From: Actinoplanes sp. NBRC 103695
GTDB taxonomy: Bacteria; Actinomycetota; Actinomycetes; Mycobacteriales; Micromonosporaceae
Assembly (NCBI RefSeq): GCF_030269485.1
Contig: NZ_BSTL01000053.1
Location: forward strand, 1 to 38,297
Length of the DNA: 38,297 nucleotides
Reading direction: 5' to 3'
Positions 8,223-15,030 of this stretch are shown here, piece after piece. The position numbers and the translations under genes were made by a program. Numbering within the stretch: the stretch's first letter is position 1; the number at the start of each line of letters is the position of its first letter. The notes under the pieces were generated by a model, which saw only the letters and a list, made by a program, of their open reading frames with translations, was not told where the DNA came from and made no database searches.

Positions 8223-8933
8223 TCAAGTGGTCAAACGGGGCATGGCGACGTTGCCGGCGTGGGGGTTGCCGCGGATTCGTTCGGCCTGCTCGCACGCCCA
8301 GGCGCACAGTCGGCCTGCCGCGATGCCATGCGGAGCGTGGTGTTCGTACGCGTTGATCCGTTCGGCTGAACGCTGGAGGAGACGGGTGGCGCCGGTGGTG
8401 TTCCCACGGCGGGCGTGGGTCAACCCGACGGCCAGTTGAGCCAGGCCGCGCCATAGTTCGCGTTCGTCGTCGGGGGCGGCTTTCCACGCGGCCTCGAGGA
8501 CTTCGTGGGCGTGAAACGGCAGGCCGTCGTCGAGTAGCCGTTGTGCTTGCTGTAGCGCGTCGGCGGGTGTGAGGTCGAGATCTTCAGGCATGGTGGGGAC
8601 ACCGGTGGCGCCTGGTCGCAGAGGGCGGCCGAGGGCATCGCGGGGCCGCGCGTTGCGGGGCCTGCCGGTGGTGTCGCGGTCACGTGCCGCGGGTTGCGGT
8701 CGGCGGGCGGAGTCGTCGGCGGCTGCCGGGTCGTCGTCCTCGCTGCTGTTTCGCTCGCCGAGGTAGGCGAGCAGGTCCGCGCCGGTGCCGGTCAGCCGGT
8801 CGACCTCCTCGCCGGTGTCGCAGGTGAGCAGCGTGATGACCACGGTGTCGGTGCCGCGTGTCAGGACGCGCCATCGTCCGCCGGAATCCTGCCAGTGTTG
8901 GAGCTGGGCGACCGCGGGGTCGTCGTGTCGCAT
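8223..8933 (-). CDS. DUF309-domain protein with extra N-terminal domain
   Basis: 236 residues from the ATG at 8933, chosen because AAGGG lies seven bases upstream; the further ATG at 8963 lacks this. Residues about 135-195 match DUF309 (PFHAHEVLEAAWKA, then ERELWRGLAQLAVGLTHARR), an all-helical family of unknown function. The first 65 residues form a separate small beta-rich unit (GGRWRVLTRGTDTVVITLLT). A charged, proline- and arginine-rich linker of about 60 residues joins the two. Normally DUF309 proteins are about 120-170 residues, so this is a two-part protein. The frame is clean and typical of the host. Confidence 0.8.
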   Translation of the reverse strand: MRHDDPAVAQLQHWQDSGGRWRVLTRGTDTVVITLLTCDTGEEVDRLTGTGADLLAYLGERNSSEDDDPAAADDSARRPQPAARDRDTTGRPRNARPRDALGRPLRPGATGVPTMPEDLDLTPADALQQAQRLLDDGLPFHAHEVLEAAWKAAPDDERELWRGLAQLAVGLTHARRGNTTGATRLLQRSAERINAYEHHAPHGIAAGRLCAWACEQAERIRGNPHAGNVAMPRLTT

Positions 8934-9026
8934 ACCGGAACCCTTCTGCGAAACCGAAGTCATCGTGGCAGTCGTTCGTGTGGCGCCGCTTGTGCACCAG
9001 GCGGAGATGGTCGCCGTTTTTTGGTT

Positions 9027-9452
9027 TCAGCCGGCCAGCAGCAGCACGCCGGCGGCCATCAGTGCGGGAGCTTTGACGACCTCGAGGGTGACGTATGCGA
9101 GGTGGGCGCGGGATCGCGGTGTGGTGTCGCCGTGCAGGACGGCGGCTGTGCGCCGATGCAGCTGTGGACGGACCGCGACCAGCTGGATGATCAACGCGGT
9201 CACCGCGATCCCGGACAGCACCAGCGCGGAGCGTGGGTAGCCGGACGCCATCGCGACGATCACGAGCACGGCCAGGATCGATTCGGCGATGTTGAGTGCC
9301 CGGAAGACCAGCCGTCCGATGCCGAGACCGACGGCCAGGGTGACGCCCGGTGCCCGGAACTTCAACGGTGCTTCCAGGAAGGAGATCGCCAGGACCATGC
9401 CGAGCCAGACGAAGGTCGCCGCGATTCCGACTGCCACCGTGTTCGAGCCCAT
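9027..9452 (-). CDS. Small integral membrane protein
   Basis: 141 residues with four predicted membrane helices (about 8-27, 37-55, 58-76 and 118-140). The loop between helices 3 and 4 is Arg/His-rich and reads RPQLHRRTAAVL. I cannot assign a family with certainty. It is divergently transcribed from a HTH regulator gene, and a strong operator lies only 9-33 bases upstream of its start. Expression is therefore almost certainly controlled by that regulator. Confidence 0.75.
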   Translation of the reverse strand: MGSNTVAVGIAATFVWLGMVLAISFLEAPLKFRAPGVTLAVGLGIGRLVFRALNIAESILAVLVIVAMASGYPRSALVLSGIAVTALIIQLVAVRPQLHRRTAAVLHGDTTPRSRAHLAYVTLEVVKAPALMAAGVLLLAG

Positions 9453-9460
9453 GACCAGAG

Positions 9461-9485
9461 TTTATCCAAACCGATCTTGTATAAA
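9461..9485. promoter_or_regulatory. Operator between membrane protein and HTH regulator
   Basis: Arms TTTATCCAA (9461-9469) and TTGTATAAA (9477-9485) are inverted repeats with one mismatch, separated by seven bases. AT-rich arms stand out in this GC-rich DNA. The site fills almost the whole 34-base gap between two divergent start codons, so a bound repressor would block both promoters. The adjacent winged-helix protein is the natural ligand. Confidence 0.8.
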
Positions 9486-9486
9486 A

Positions 9487-10155
9487 GTGGGTGTGGCAGA
9501 CAACCCTTCGCCGGCCGGGCGGCGTGATGAGATCCTGCGGATCCTTGCCGCCGCACCGGTTCCCGTCGGGGTCGCCGAGATCGCCGGTCGGCTGCGGGTT
9601 CATCCCAATACCGTCCGGTTCCATCTGGACACCCTGATGCGTTCGGGGCACGCCGAGCGGATGGCGGTCCGTGCCGCCGGTCCTGGCCGCCCTCCCGCGC
9701 TGTTCCGGGCCGTGCCTGCGGCTCCGGATCGTGGGCCGCGCGACTATCGCTTGCTGGCCGATGTGCTGCTCGCCGACATCGCCGCCGACGGCGACCCGGT
9801 GACCCGGGCGAAGCGGGCCGGGCGGCGGTGGGGTCGCCGGATCCTCGACCCGCCGCGAGGCCCGGGGACACCGGTGAAGGCGACGGAGGTGCTGGTACGG
9901 GAGTTGGATCGTGCCGGGTTCGCGCCGCGACCGGCGGACCACGGTCGCACGGTCGACCTGGACAGCTGCCCGTTCCTGGACGCAGTGCACACGCACGGGC
10001 GGATCGTCTGCGATCTGCATCTCGGTTTCGTCGAGGGGATGCTGGGTCGGCTCGAGAACCAGGCGGTCGCTGTGGAACTGGTCCCGTTCGTCCGGCCCAA
10101 CAGGTGCCGGCTCTCCCTGACTTCGCCGGATGACGAGCCGTCCGCGGCGAGGTGA
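9487..10155 (+). CDS. Winged-helix (ArsR/DeoR-like) transcriptional regulator
   Basis: About 222 residues from GTG 9487 (or GTG 9493). The N-terminal winged helix reads DEILRILAAAPVPVGVAEIA then RLRVHPNTVRFHLDTLMRSG, close to the actinobacterial HTH_20/ArsR-like regulators that carry a long C-terminal ligand domain. The C-terminal half has conserved-looking Cys and His residues (LDSCPFLDAVHTHGRIVCDLH), which may bind a metal, an Fe-S cluster or a thiol ligand; similar regulators of this shape carry an Fe-S cluster. The start is nearly fused to its operator. It most likely represses itself and the divergent membrane protein gene. Confidence 0.85.
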   Translation: MGVADNPSPAGRRDEILRILAAAPVPVGVAEIAGRLRVHPNTVRFHLDTLMRSGHAERMAVRAAGPGRPPALFRAVPAAPDRGPRDYRLLADVLLADIAADGDPVTRAKRAGRRWGRRILDPPRGPGTPVKATEVLVRELDRAGFAPRPADHGRTVDLDSCPFLDAVHTHGRIVCDLHLGFVEGMLGRLENQAVAVELVPFVRPNRCRLSLTSPDDEPSAAR

Positions 10156-10161
10156 TCCCGG

Positions 10162-10178
10162 CATCGCGCCACGCGATG
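10162..10178. terminator. Stem-loop between convergent genes
   Basis: Perfect 7-3-7 inverted repeat CATCGCG-CCA-CGCGATG lying between the stop of the HTH gene (10155) and the stop of the minus-strand stress protein gene (10196). There is no T-run. Strong GC stems without U-tracts are common actinobacterial terminator candidates, and the convergent position supports a bidirectional role. Confidence 0.55.
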
Positions 10179-10195
10179 GCCGTGGTGTGGCCGGG

Positions 10196-11037
10196 TCAGT
10201 CATCGGCGCGGGCTATCAGCACGGGACAGGCGGCGTGGTGAAGCAGATGCAGACGAACCGTGCCCAAACGCAACTCCTCGAAGGTCGTGTCGCTGCCGGC
10301 CCCGACGACAAGCAGTCCGGCCTGCCGGGACTGCTGCGCCAACACCGGGCCGGCTGGGCCGGACACGACGTCGACGGTCACCGAGACGTCCGGGAATTTT
10401 CCTGCCACGGCGTCAGGTCGTCGGTCAGGCGGCGCCGTCGTTCGGTTTCGATGCCGCGAAGATCGCGGCCGGTCGGCACGGTGAACGCCGACACCACCTG
10501 GAGCGTTCCGTGAGGACGCAGCGCTGCTTGCTCGAACGCGATACCGGCGGTCGTCGATGTCGCGGGGGAGTCGTCGAGCCCGACCACGACCGTGTCGGGG
10601 GTGTCGTTGCACCCGCCGGGGCGAACCACGGCGACCGAACACAGTGCGTACGCGGCGGCCTGACTGGTCACCACGCCGAGCATGGGGCCGGGATCGCCGT
10701 GACCGCGGCCCCCGACGACCAGTAGTTCGGCGCCGGCGGCGGCTTCGAGCAGGACCGGAACAGGGTCACCGGCGACCGCTTCGCCCCGCACCGGGACAAC
10801 GGTCGCACCTGACCGGGCCTGCTCCATGGCGGCATCCACGATCGCCGCTGCACGTTCATCGGCCGTACGCGGCAGGTCGGTGCGGGAGGGGAATGCCCGG
10901 CCGGGGATTCCCCCTTGGTGCGCGACGACGATGTCGAGGGCCGCGCCGCGCCGTCGAGCCTCGGCGGCTGCCCAGCGGGCTGCTGCGGCGCTGCTCGCCG
11001 ATCCGTTGACACCGACGACGATTCTTCGTGCGGACAT
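10196..11037 (-). pseudogene. Two-domain universal stress protein, frameshifted
   Basis: The first Usp domain is intact from ATG 11037 (MSARRIVVGVNGS..., with a GGAGGA ribosome binding site); the second begins TVVVGLDDSPA. At the A-run GGAAAATTCCC (plus strand tttt at 10397-10400) one base is missing. The protein then runs off into QENSRTSR and stops, while the true sequence KFPDVSVTVDV continues in the next frame to a stop at 10196. Restoring one A gives a normal protein of about 280 residues. The ATP-binding loop G-2x-G-9x-G-S/T is imperfect in domain 1 and degenerate in domain 2 (VVGAGSD). A homopolymer error in the read is as likely as a real mutation. It is the last gene of the block. 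Confidence 0.8.
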
Positions 11038-11080
11038 GTCGACGTCCTCCTCCACAGGCAGCAGGCTCGGCGGTGACCTT

Positions 11081-11095
11081 CTTGTCTCCGACAAG
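11081..11095 (-). repeat. Intercistronic stem-loop before the stress protein gene
   Basis: Perfect 6-3-6 inverted repeat CTTGTC-TCC-GACAAG, extended outward by an imperfect GGTGACC / GGTTCACC pair. It lies directly after the stop of the 46-residue gene and about 45 bases before the next start. It may be an mRNA stability or attenuation element. Confidence 0.4.
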
Positions 11096-11101
11096 CGTGG
11101 T

Positions 11102-11242
11102 TCACCAGTTGGCGGGTGGGTCACTGGCGGGGAAGGAATCCTGCCCCCAGACCTCGACGATGTCGATGTCGACGGCACGCGATGTCGGATCCGACGCCGT
11201 CACGACTGCTTCGGTGGGCGTGGGGGGTGTTGTCTCTGCCAC
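11102..11242 (-). CDS. 46-residue conserved small protein
   Basis: GTG start at 11242 with GGAGTGA about eight bases upstream. The product begins VAETTPPTPTEAVV and ends EVWGQDSFPASDPPANW. The C-terminal motif (D/E)SFPASDPP(A/S)W is, to my knowledge, widespread in short actinobacterial and proteobacterial proteins of unknown function. That recognition, the ribosome binding site and the neat spacing between two co-directional genes support a true gene. It is acidic and probably disordered. Role unknown; the position between a DksA-like gene and a universal stress protein gene suggests stress-related expression. Confidence 0.75.
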   Translation of the reverse strand: MAETTPPTPTEAVVTASDPTSRAVDIDIVEVWGQDSFPASDPPANW

Positions 11243-11287
11243 CGTGCTTCACTCCGTTTCGTTTCCGGCGGCGCCGGCCGGTGCGGG

Positions 11288-11620
11288 CTATATCTGGCAG
11301 ACGGCGCACCAGCGCGTGGTGGGCCGCGCCCGCATGCGATCGGCCGCGATGATGCACCCGCACTGCTGACACATGCCGTAGGTGCCGGACTCGACACGTC
11401 GCAGAGCAGCCCGGATGTCCTCGACCGCATGCCGTGCCGCTGCCATCCGCACGCGGGCGAGTTGTTCGCAGCGTCCGGTCGCCGCGTCCTGTTCCGGGTT
11501 GGGGAACGCGCATTGGACGAAGGCCTGGTGCAACTGCCACACGGTCAGATCCCAGGCCAGTGTGTGCAGGTCGCGTTGCTCGTCCGGCAGGTCGAGCAGC
11601 GGCACCGCAGGTGTCGGCAT
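11288..11620 (-). CDS. TraR/DksA-type zinc-finger protein
   Basis: 110 residues. The C-terminal zinc finger has cysteines in GMCQQCGCIIAADRM and RWCAVCQ (C-x2-C-...-C-x2-C), preceded by the typical helix AVEDIRAALRRVESGTYG. DksA-family proteins act in the secondary channel of RNA polymerase, often with ppGpp, in stringent and stress responses. The long DksA coiled coil is replaced by a shorter helical region (about 15-70), so polymerase binding is only inferred. AAGGAGG precedes the start. It is co-directional with universal stress protein genes on both sides. Confidence 0.88.
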   Translation of the reverse strand: MPTPAVPLLDLPDEQRDLHTLAWDLTVWQLHQAFVQCAFPNPEQDAATGRCEQLARVRMAAARHAVEDIRAALRRVESGTYGMCQQCGCIIAADRMRARPTTRWCAVCQI

Positions 11621-11669
11621 CGGTCATCCTCCTTCGGCTCGAGTCGCTCGGTGTCGTGGTGTACTACGG

Positions 11670-12497
11670 CTACGCGGCAGGAGACGGCACGACCGTGACC
11701 GGGCAGCCGGCGTGGTCGATCAGAGCCCGCGAGGTCGATCCGGTGATCAGACCGCGGAATCCGCCGTGGCCCCGGGAGCCGACGATGATCATGGCGGCGT
11801 GCAGCCGGTCCGCAGTGTCGATCAATGCGGTCGCGGGCGTGGCCGCCTCGGCGCTCTCCCGGCGATACTTGACGTCGCGGTAATGCCGGGCAAGCTGATC
11901 CGTCTGTGCCGTGATCATGTCGGCCTCCGGGCCCGCGTCCGCGTGGCCGTGAGAGACGAGCACCAGTTCGGCGTCGCCGCGGCGGGCCTCGGCGAACGCA
12001 ACCTCGGCGGCGGCTGCCGCCTGCACGGAGCCGTCCATGCCCAGGACGATCACGGTCCGGTCGGTGGTGTCGGCGTCTCGAACCACGGTGACCGGACACG
12101 ATGCGTGACCCGCGAGCTGGGTGGCGGTGGAACCGGCGAGCAGCCCGGCGAACCCGCCGGTGCCGCGGTGGCCGACCACCACCAACTGGGCGTCGCGGGA
12201 GGCGTCGATAAGCACCGCACTAGCCGATCCGTCGATCAGCCGGGTACTCACTTTCAGGTGCGGCCAGGCCGTCCGTACCTCGCTCGCCGTGCGTGTGAGC
12301 AGGTCCAGCAGTGCCTCGCGCGGACCGCGGTCGATGTCGGCCAGCGGCGGGTACATCGCCGAGGGAAGGAGGAACCAGCCGAAGGCGTGCACGATCCGCA
12401 GTTCACTGCCACGCCGCGTTGCCTGCAGGGCGGCGTGCCGCACCGCGGCGTAGGCCGACGCCGCGCCGTCGAAGCCGACGATCACGGGCGCGTTCAT
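11670..12497 (-). CDS. Two-domain universal stress protein
   Basis: 275 residues, two tandem UspA domains (about 1-138 and 145-275). Both keep the ATP-binding signature G-2x-G-9x-G-S/T: GHRGTGGFAGLLAGST near residue 115 and GSRGHGGFRGLITGST near residue 240. Domain starts are VIVGFDGA and VIVLGMDGS. ATP-binding tandem Usp proteins of this type are induced in hypoxia/dormancy in mycobacteria and streptomycetes. The start has an excellent AAGGAGG site. Upstream lie a short stem-loop and a TTGCCG-N5-CGGCAA palindrome, making it the lead gene of the block that ends at 10196. Confidence 0.95.
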   Translation of the reverse strand: MNAPVIVGFDGAASAYAAVRHAALQATRRGSELRIVHAFGWFLLPSAMYPPLADIDRGPREALLDLLTRTASEVRTAWPHLKVSTRLIDGSASAVLIDASRDAQLVVVGHRGTGGFAGLLAGSTATQLAGHASCPVTVVRDADTTDRTVIVLGMDGSVQAAAAAEVAFAEARRGDAELVLVSHGHADAGPEADMITAQTDQLARHYRDVKYRRESAEAATPATALIDTADRLHAAMIIVGSRGHGGFRGLITGSTSRALIDHAGCPVTVVPSPAA

Positions 12498-12513
12498 GGT
12501 GAACCTCCTTCAC

Positions 12514-12528
12514 CGGCCGGTTCGGCCG
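12514..12528 (-). repeat. Leader stem-loop before the universal stress protein
   Basis: Perfect 6-3-6 inverted repeat CGGCCG-GTT-CGGCCG, located directly upstream of the Shine-Dalgarno AAGGAGG. Candidate mRNA hairpin in the leader. At this GC content one such repeat can occur by chance. Confidence 0.3.
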
Positions 12529-12634
12529 ATACATCTGGGCCAGACGGGGCTTCCGCGTTCGCTTGTACCTCGACTGTCCGTCGATGGGGTGAGGGCCGGA
12601 CAGGTCTCGCGCTGGCCATTGACGCCACCGTTGA

Positions 12635-12651
12635 TTGCCGACTGTCGGCAA
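12635..12651. promoter_or_regulatory. Palindromic operator TTGCCG-N5-CGGCAA, site A
   Basis: TTGCCGACTGTCGGCAA, with perfect 6-bp arms around five bases (8-1-8 when the inner pairs count). Its centre is 146 bp upstream of the universal stress protein start at 12497. It belongs to a set of five like sites in this window (see 13085, 18080, 20277 and 22159). Confidence 0.75.
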
Positions 12652-12697
12652 CCGGACCAGCGATGCGAGGCTGCGGTCCGCAGATCGTGTCGGTGTC

Positions 12698-12970
12698 TCA
12701 GCGGTGCGGCGTCTCGTGCGCCGACCACAAGCCCATGCTGAGGCAGATCGCCGAGAGTGCGATCAGGGCGAGCCAGCCGCTGCGGTACAGCAGGGCCAGC
12801 CCGGTGCCGCCGACGGCGACGAACAGCCACCCGAGCGGCCCGAGGCCTGCCAGGCGGGCCGACGGGCGTGGCGGTGCTGCCGTGCTGATACGCCGGGCGA
12901 ACGAGGGATCCTGTGCCCACAGACCCTGCTCGATCTCGTTCAGTCGGCGCCGCTCCGAGTCATTGAGCAT
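12698..12970 (-). CDS. DUF3040 membrane protein
   Basis: 90 residues. It starts with the family signature LNDSERRRLNEIEQGLWAQD followed by PSFARRI, and has two C-terminal membrane helices (about 42-60 and 63-80). DUF3040 proteins are small actinobacterial membrane proteins of unknown function. An ACGGAGG site precedes the ATG. It lies upstream of and in the same direction as the universal stress protein gene, 200 bases apart, with an operator palindrome between them and a further one upstream. Confidence 0.9.
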   Translation of the reverse strand: MLNDSERRRLNEIEQGLWAQDPSFARRISTAAPPRPSARLAGLGPLGWLFVAVGGTGLALLYRSGWLALIALSAICLSMGLWSAHETPHR

Positions 12971-13084
12971 GAAACCTCCGTTCAGGACCGCGTACGGGTG
13001 CGACGAAACTCGCCTCCGCGCCAGCGTCGCGCGGTGGACGCCGTCGGCGACAGTCGCGAAGACGGTCGATTCCGACCCCGGTAC

Positions 13085-13101
13085 TTGCCGCCGTCCGGCA
13101 G
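13085..13101. promoter_or_regulatory. Palindromic operator, site B (one mismatch)
   Basis: The plus strand reads TTGCCGCCGTCCGGCAG and the minus strand CTGCCGGACGGCGGCAA. Eleven of the twelve arm positions of TTGCCG-N5-CGGCAA are kept. On the minus strand it differs from site E at only two of 17 positions. Its centre is 123 bp upstream of the DUF3040 start at 12970. Confidence 0.6.
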
Positions 13102-13255
13102 CGAACCCCGCCTCTCAGGCCTCTCAACTGAAGGAACGTGCCCTGCAGCGCGTCGCATTCGCCGGTCACCGTCAGAGCACGGTCACGACACTGTTCGTGT
13201 GACGTCCGAGCTGCGCGGCACCCGGCTGAGCGGATGCCTCATTACCGTCGCGGCC

Positions 13256-13648
13256 ATGACTTCCGGGCGTGGCCTGCTGCGCTGTCTCACCGTTGTCGCC
13301 GCGACCGCTCTGGCCGCCTGCAGCGGTGCTGGATGCTGGATCGGCTCGTCCGCAAGGGTCTGGTCCGCCGTACCCCGGTCGAGCACCGATCGGCGGGTGG
13401 TCCGGATGCGCCTGAGCCCCTCCGGGCGCGAGGTGGTCGAGCAGGTGATGAACCGCCGGCGCGAGGAATTGCAGCGACTGGTCACCGCCACGGCGCATCT
13501 GTGGCAGCCACCGGTCACCGAAGCCCTCACCACGTTCGCGCGAGCAGCGGGCGAAGTCCCTGAGGACGAGTGGTGGCTGGGTTGGAGCGCGCACCGCGAC
13601 ACCGCGAAAGAGGACGCGGACGAACCGGTAGCGAAGAAGTTTGCATAG
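13256..13648 (+). pseudogene. marR-family regulator remnant
   Basis: The wing and dimer part of a MarR regulator is readable. MLDRLVRKGLVRRTPVEH lies in one frame; it is followed, after an apparent extra C near 13386, by DRRVVRMRLSPSGREVVEQV in the next. The region before this does not give a normal MarR N-terminus in any frame, so at least one more lesion exists. The C-terminal part to the stop at 13648 looks normal (EVPEDEWWLGW...). A palindrome typical of MarR operators overlaps the stop codon. The gene is broken or badly misread; at two lesions a single sequencing error is less likely. Confidence 0.7.
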
Positions 13649-13654
13649 TGCAAA
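13640..13654. promoter_or_regulatory. MarR-type palindrome TTTGCA-TAG-TGCAAA
   Basis: Perfect 6-3-6 palindrome, overlapping the last codons of the marR remnant and about 40-55 bases upstream of the serA remnant. A half-site-like GTGCATTAA follows at 13663. AT-rich arms of this kind are typical MarR-family binding sites. A related sequence lies at 28505-28518 upstream of narG. Confidence 0.65.
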
Positions 13655-13762
13655 GATAGTAGTGTGCATTAACCTCGGTGAGGGAGGCTAAGATATGGAC
13701 CGCAATGGGGATCACCATGTGGCACGGATCGACGACACCGCGGCGGGCGCGACGTTGCATGA

Positions 13763-14970
13763 ACGCGCCGAAGCCGTAGCCATCCCGGACTGGAGAGCAT
13801 CCATTCCGGCGCGGTTGCGCGGCTCGAGGAGGATGGTTTCCAGGTCGAGTCCGTTAAGACCGCGCTGGACGAGGTGGAGCTGATCGAGCGGATCCGAGGG
13901 GTCAACCTGCTCGGCATCCGCTCCAAGACCCAGGTCACCGCCAAGGTGCTGGAGGCCGCCGACAAGCTCGTCGGTATCGGCGCGTTCTGCATCGGCACCG
14001 ACCAGATCGACCTGTCGCATGCCTCGGCGAGCGGTGTCGCGGTGTTCAATGCGCCGTTCTCCAACACCCGCTCGGTGGTGGAGCTGGCGATCGCCGAGAT
14101 CATCTCGCTGACCCGGCGGCTGACCGAGAAGAACGCGCTGATGCACTCGGGTGTGTGGGACAAGTCGGCCGACGGCGCGCACGAGATCCGCGGCCGCCGT
14201 CTCGGCATCGTCGGTTACGGCAACATCGGCACCCAGTTGTCGGTCCTGGCGGAGAATTTGGGCATGTCGGTGTCGTTCTACGACACCGCCGACAAGCTGG
14301 CGCTGAGCAACGCGCACCGCTGCGCGAGCCTCGACGAGCTGCTGGAGTCCAGCGACATCGTCACCCTGCACGTCGACGGCCGTCCCGGCAACGCCGGTTT
14401 CTTCGGTGCCGAGCAGTTCGCCAAGATGCGGCCCGGTAGCCTGTTCCTCAACCTGTCGCGTGGCATCGTCGTGGACCATCTGGCCCTGCGTGACGCGCTC
14501 AAGAGCGGCCGGCTGGCCGGCGCCGCCGTCGACGTGTTCCCGAAGGAGCCGAAGGGTCGCGGCGACGAGTTCCTGTCGGAGCTGCGCGGTCTGCCGAACG
14601 TGATCCTCACCCCGCACATCGGCGGCTCGACCGAGGAGGCCCAGTCCGACATCGGCGGCTTCGTGGCGAACAAGCTGGCCAAGTCGTCACCGAGGGCAAC
14701 ACCACGCTCAGCGTGAACCTGCCCGGCGTCGCCCTGCCCGAGCTGCCCGGCATGCACCGCATCGTGCACATGCACAAGAACACCCCGGGCGTGCTCGCCG
14801 ACGTCAACCGGATCCTCGCCGAGCACAACGTCAACATCGAGGGCCAGATGCTCAGCACCCGCGGGGAGTACGGCTACCTGATCACCGACATCGCCACCGG
14901 TTACAGCGAAGACGTGCTGACCCGGCTCCAGGCCATGGAGCAGACGGTCCGCCTCCGCGCCCTGTGCTGA
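13763..14970 (+). pseudogene. serA: D-3-phosphoglycerate dehydrogenase, frameshifted
   Basis: The core reads as an E. coli-type SerA: NAD-binding GIVGYGNIGTQLSVLAE, catalytic Arg in LSRGIVVD, Glu in VFPKEPKG, His in LTPHIGGSTEEAQ, and a C-terminal ACT domain (HRIVHMHKNTPGVLADVNRI). A base is missing after 14684, where AAGTCGTCACC replaces the expected AAG-TAC-GTC-ACC. This splits the catalytic and ACT parts. The 5' end is also damaged: the frame is stopped at 13760, and PKP-(V)A-type codons before LESIHSGAVARLEEDGF need further shifts, leaving only a late GTG (13874) as start. The coordinates cover the whole remnant. The enzyme would make 3-phosphohydroxypyruvate for serine synthesis; an intact copy elsewhere is expected. 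It follows the MarR-type palindrome. Confidence 0.85.
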
Positions 14971-15030
14971 AGGGCCCGGCTAATTGGTGTGGGCGAGCCA
15001 CGGTTGCGGCGTTCATGAGGAGCGGGACGT

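Noticed and set aside
12635..13255. Plus-strand frame upstream of the marR remnant
   Set aside because: It overlaps the DUF3040 gene and has shadow composition; only the part after 13256 looks like a protein family.
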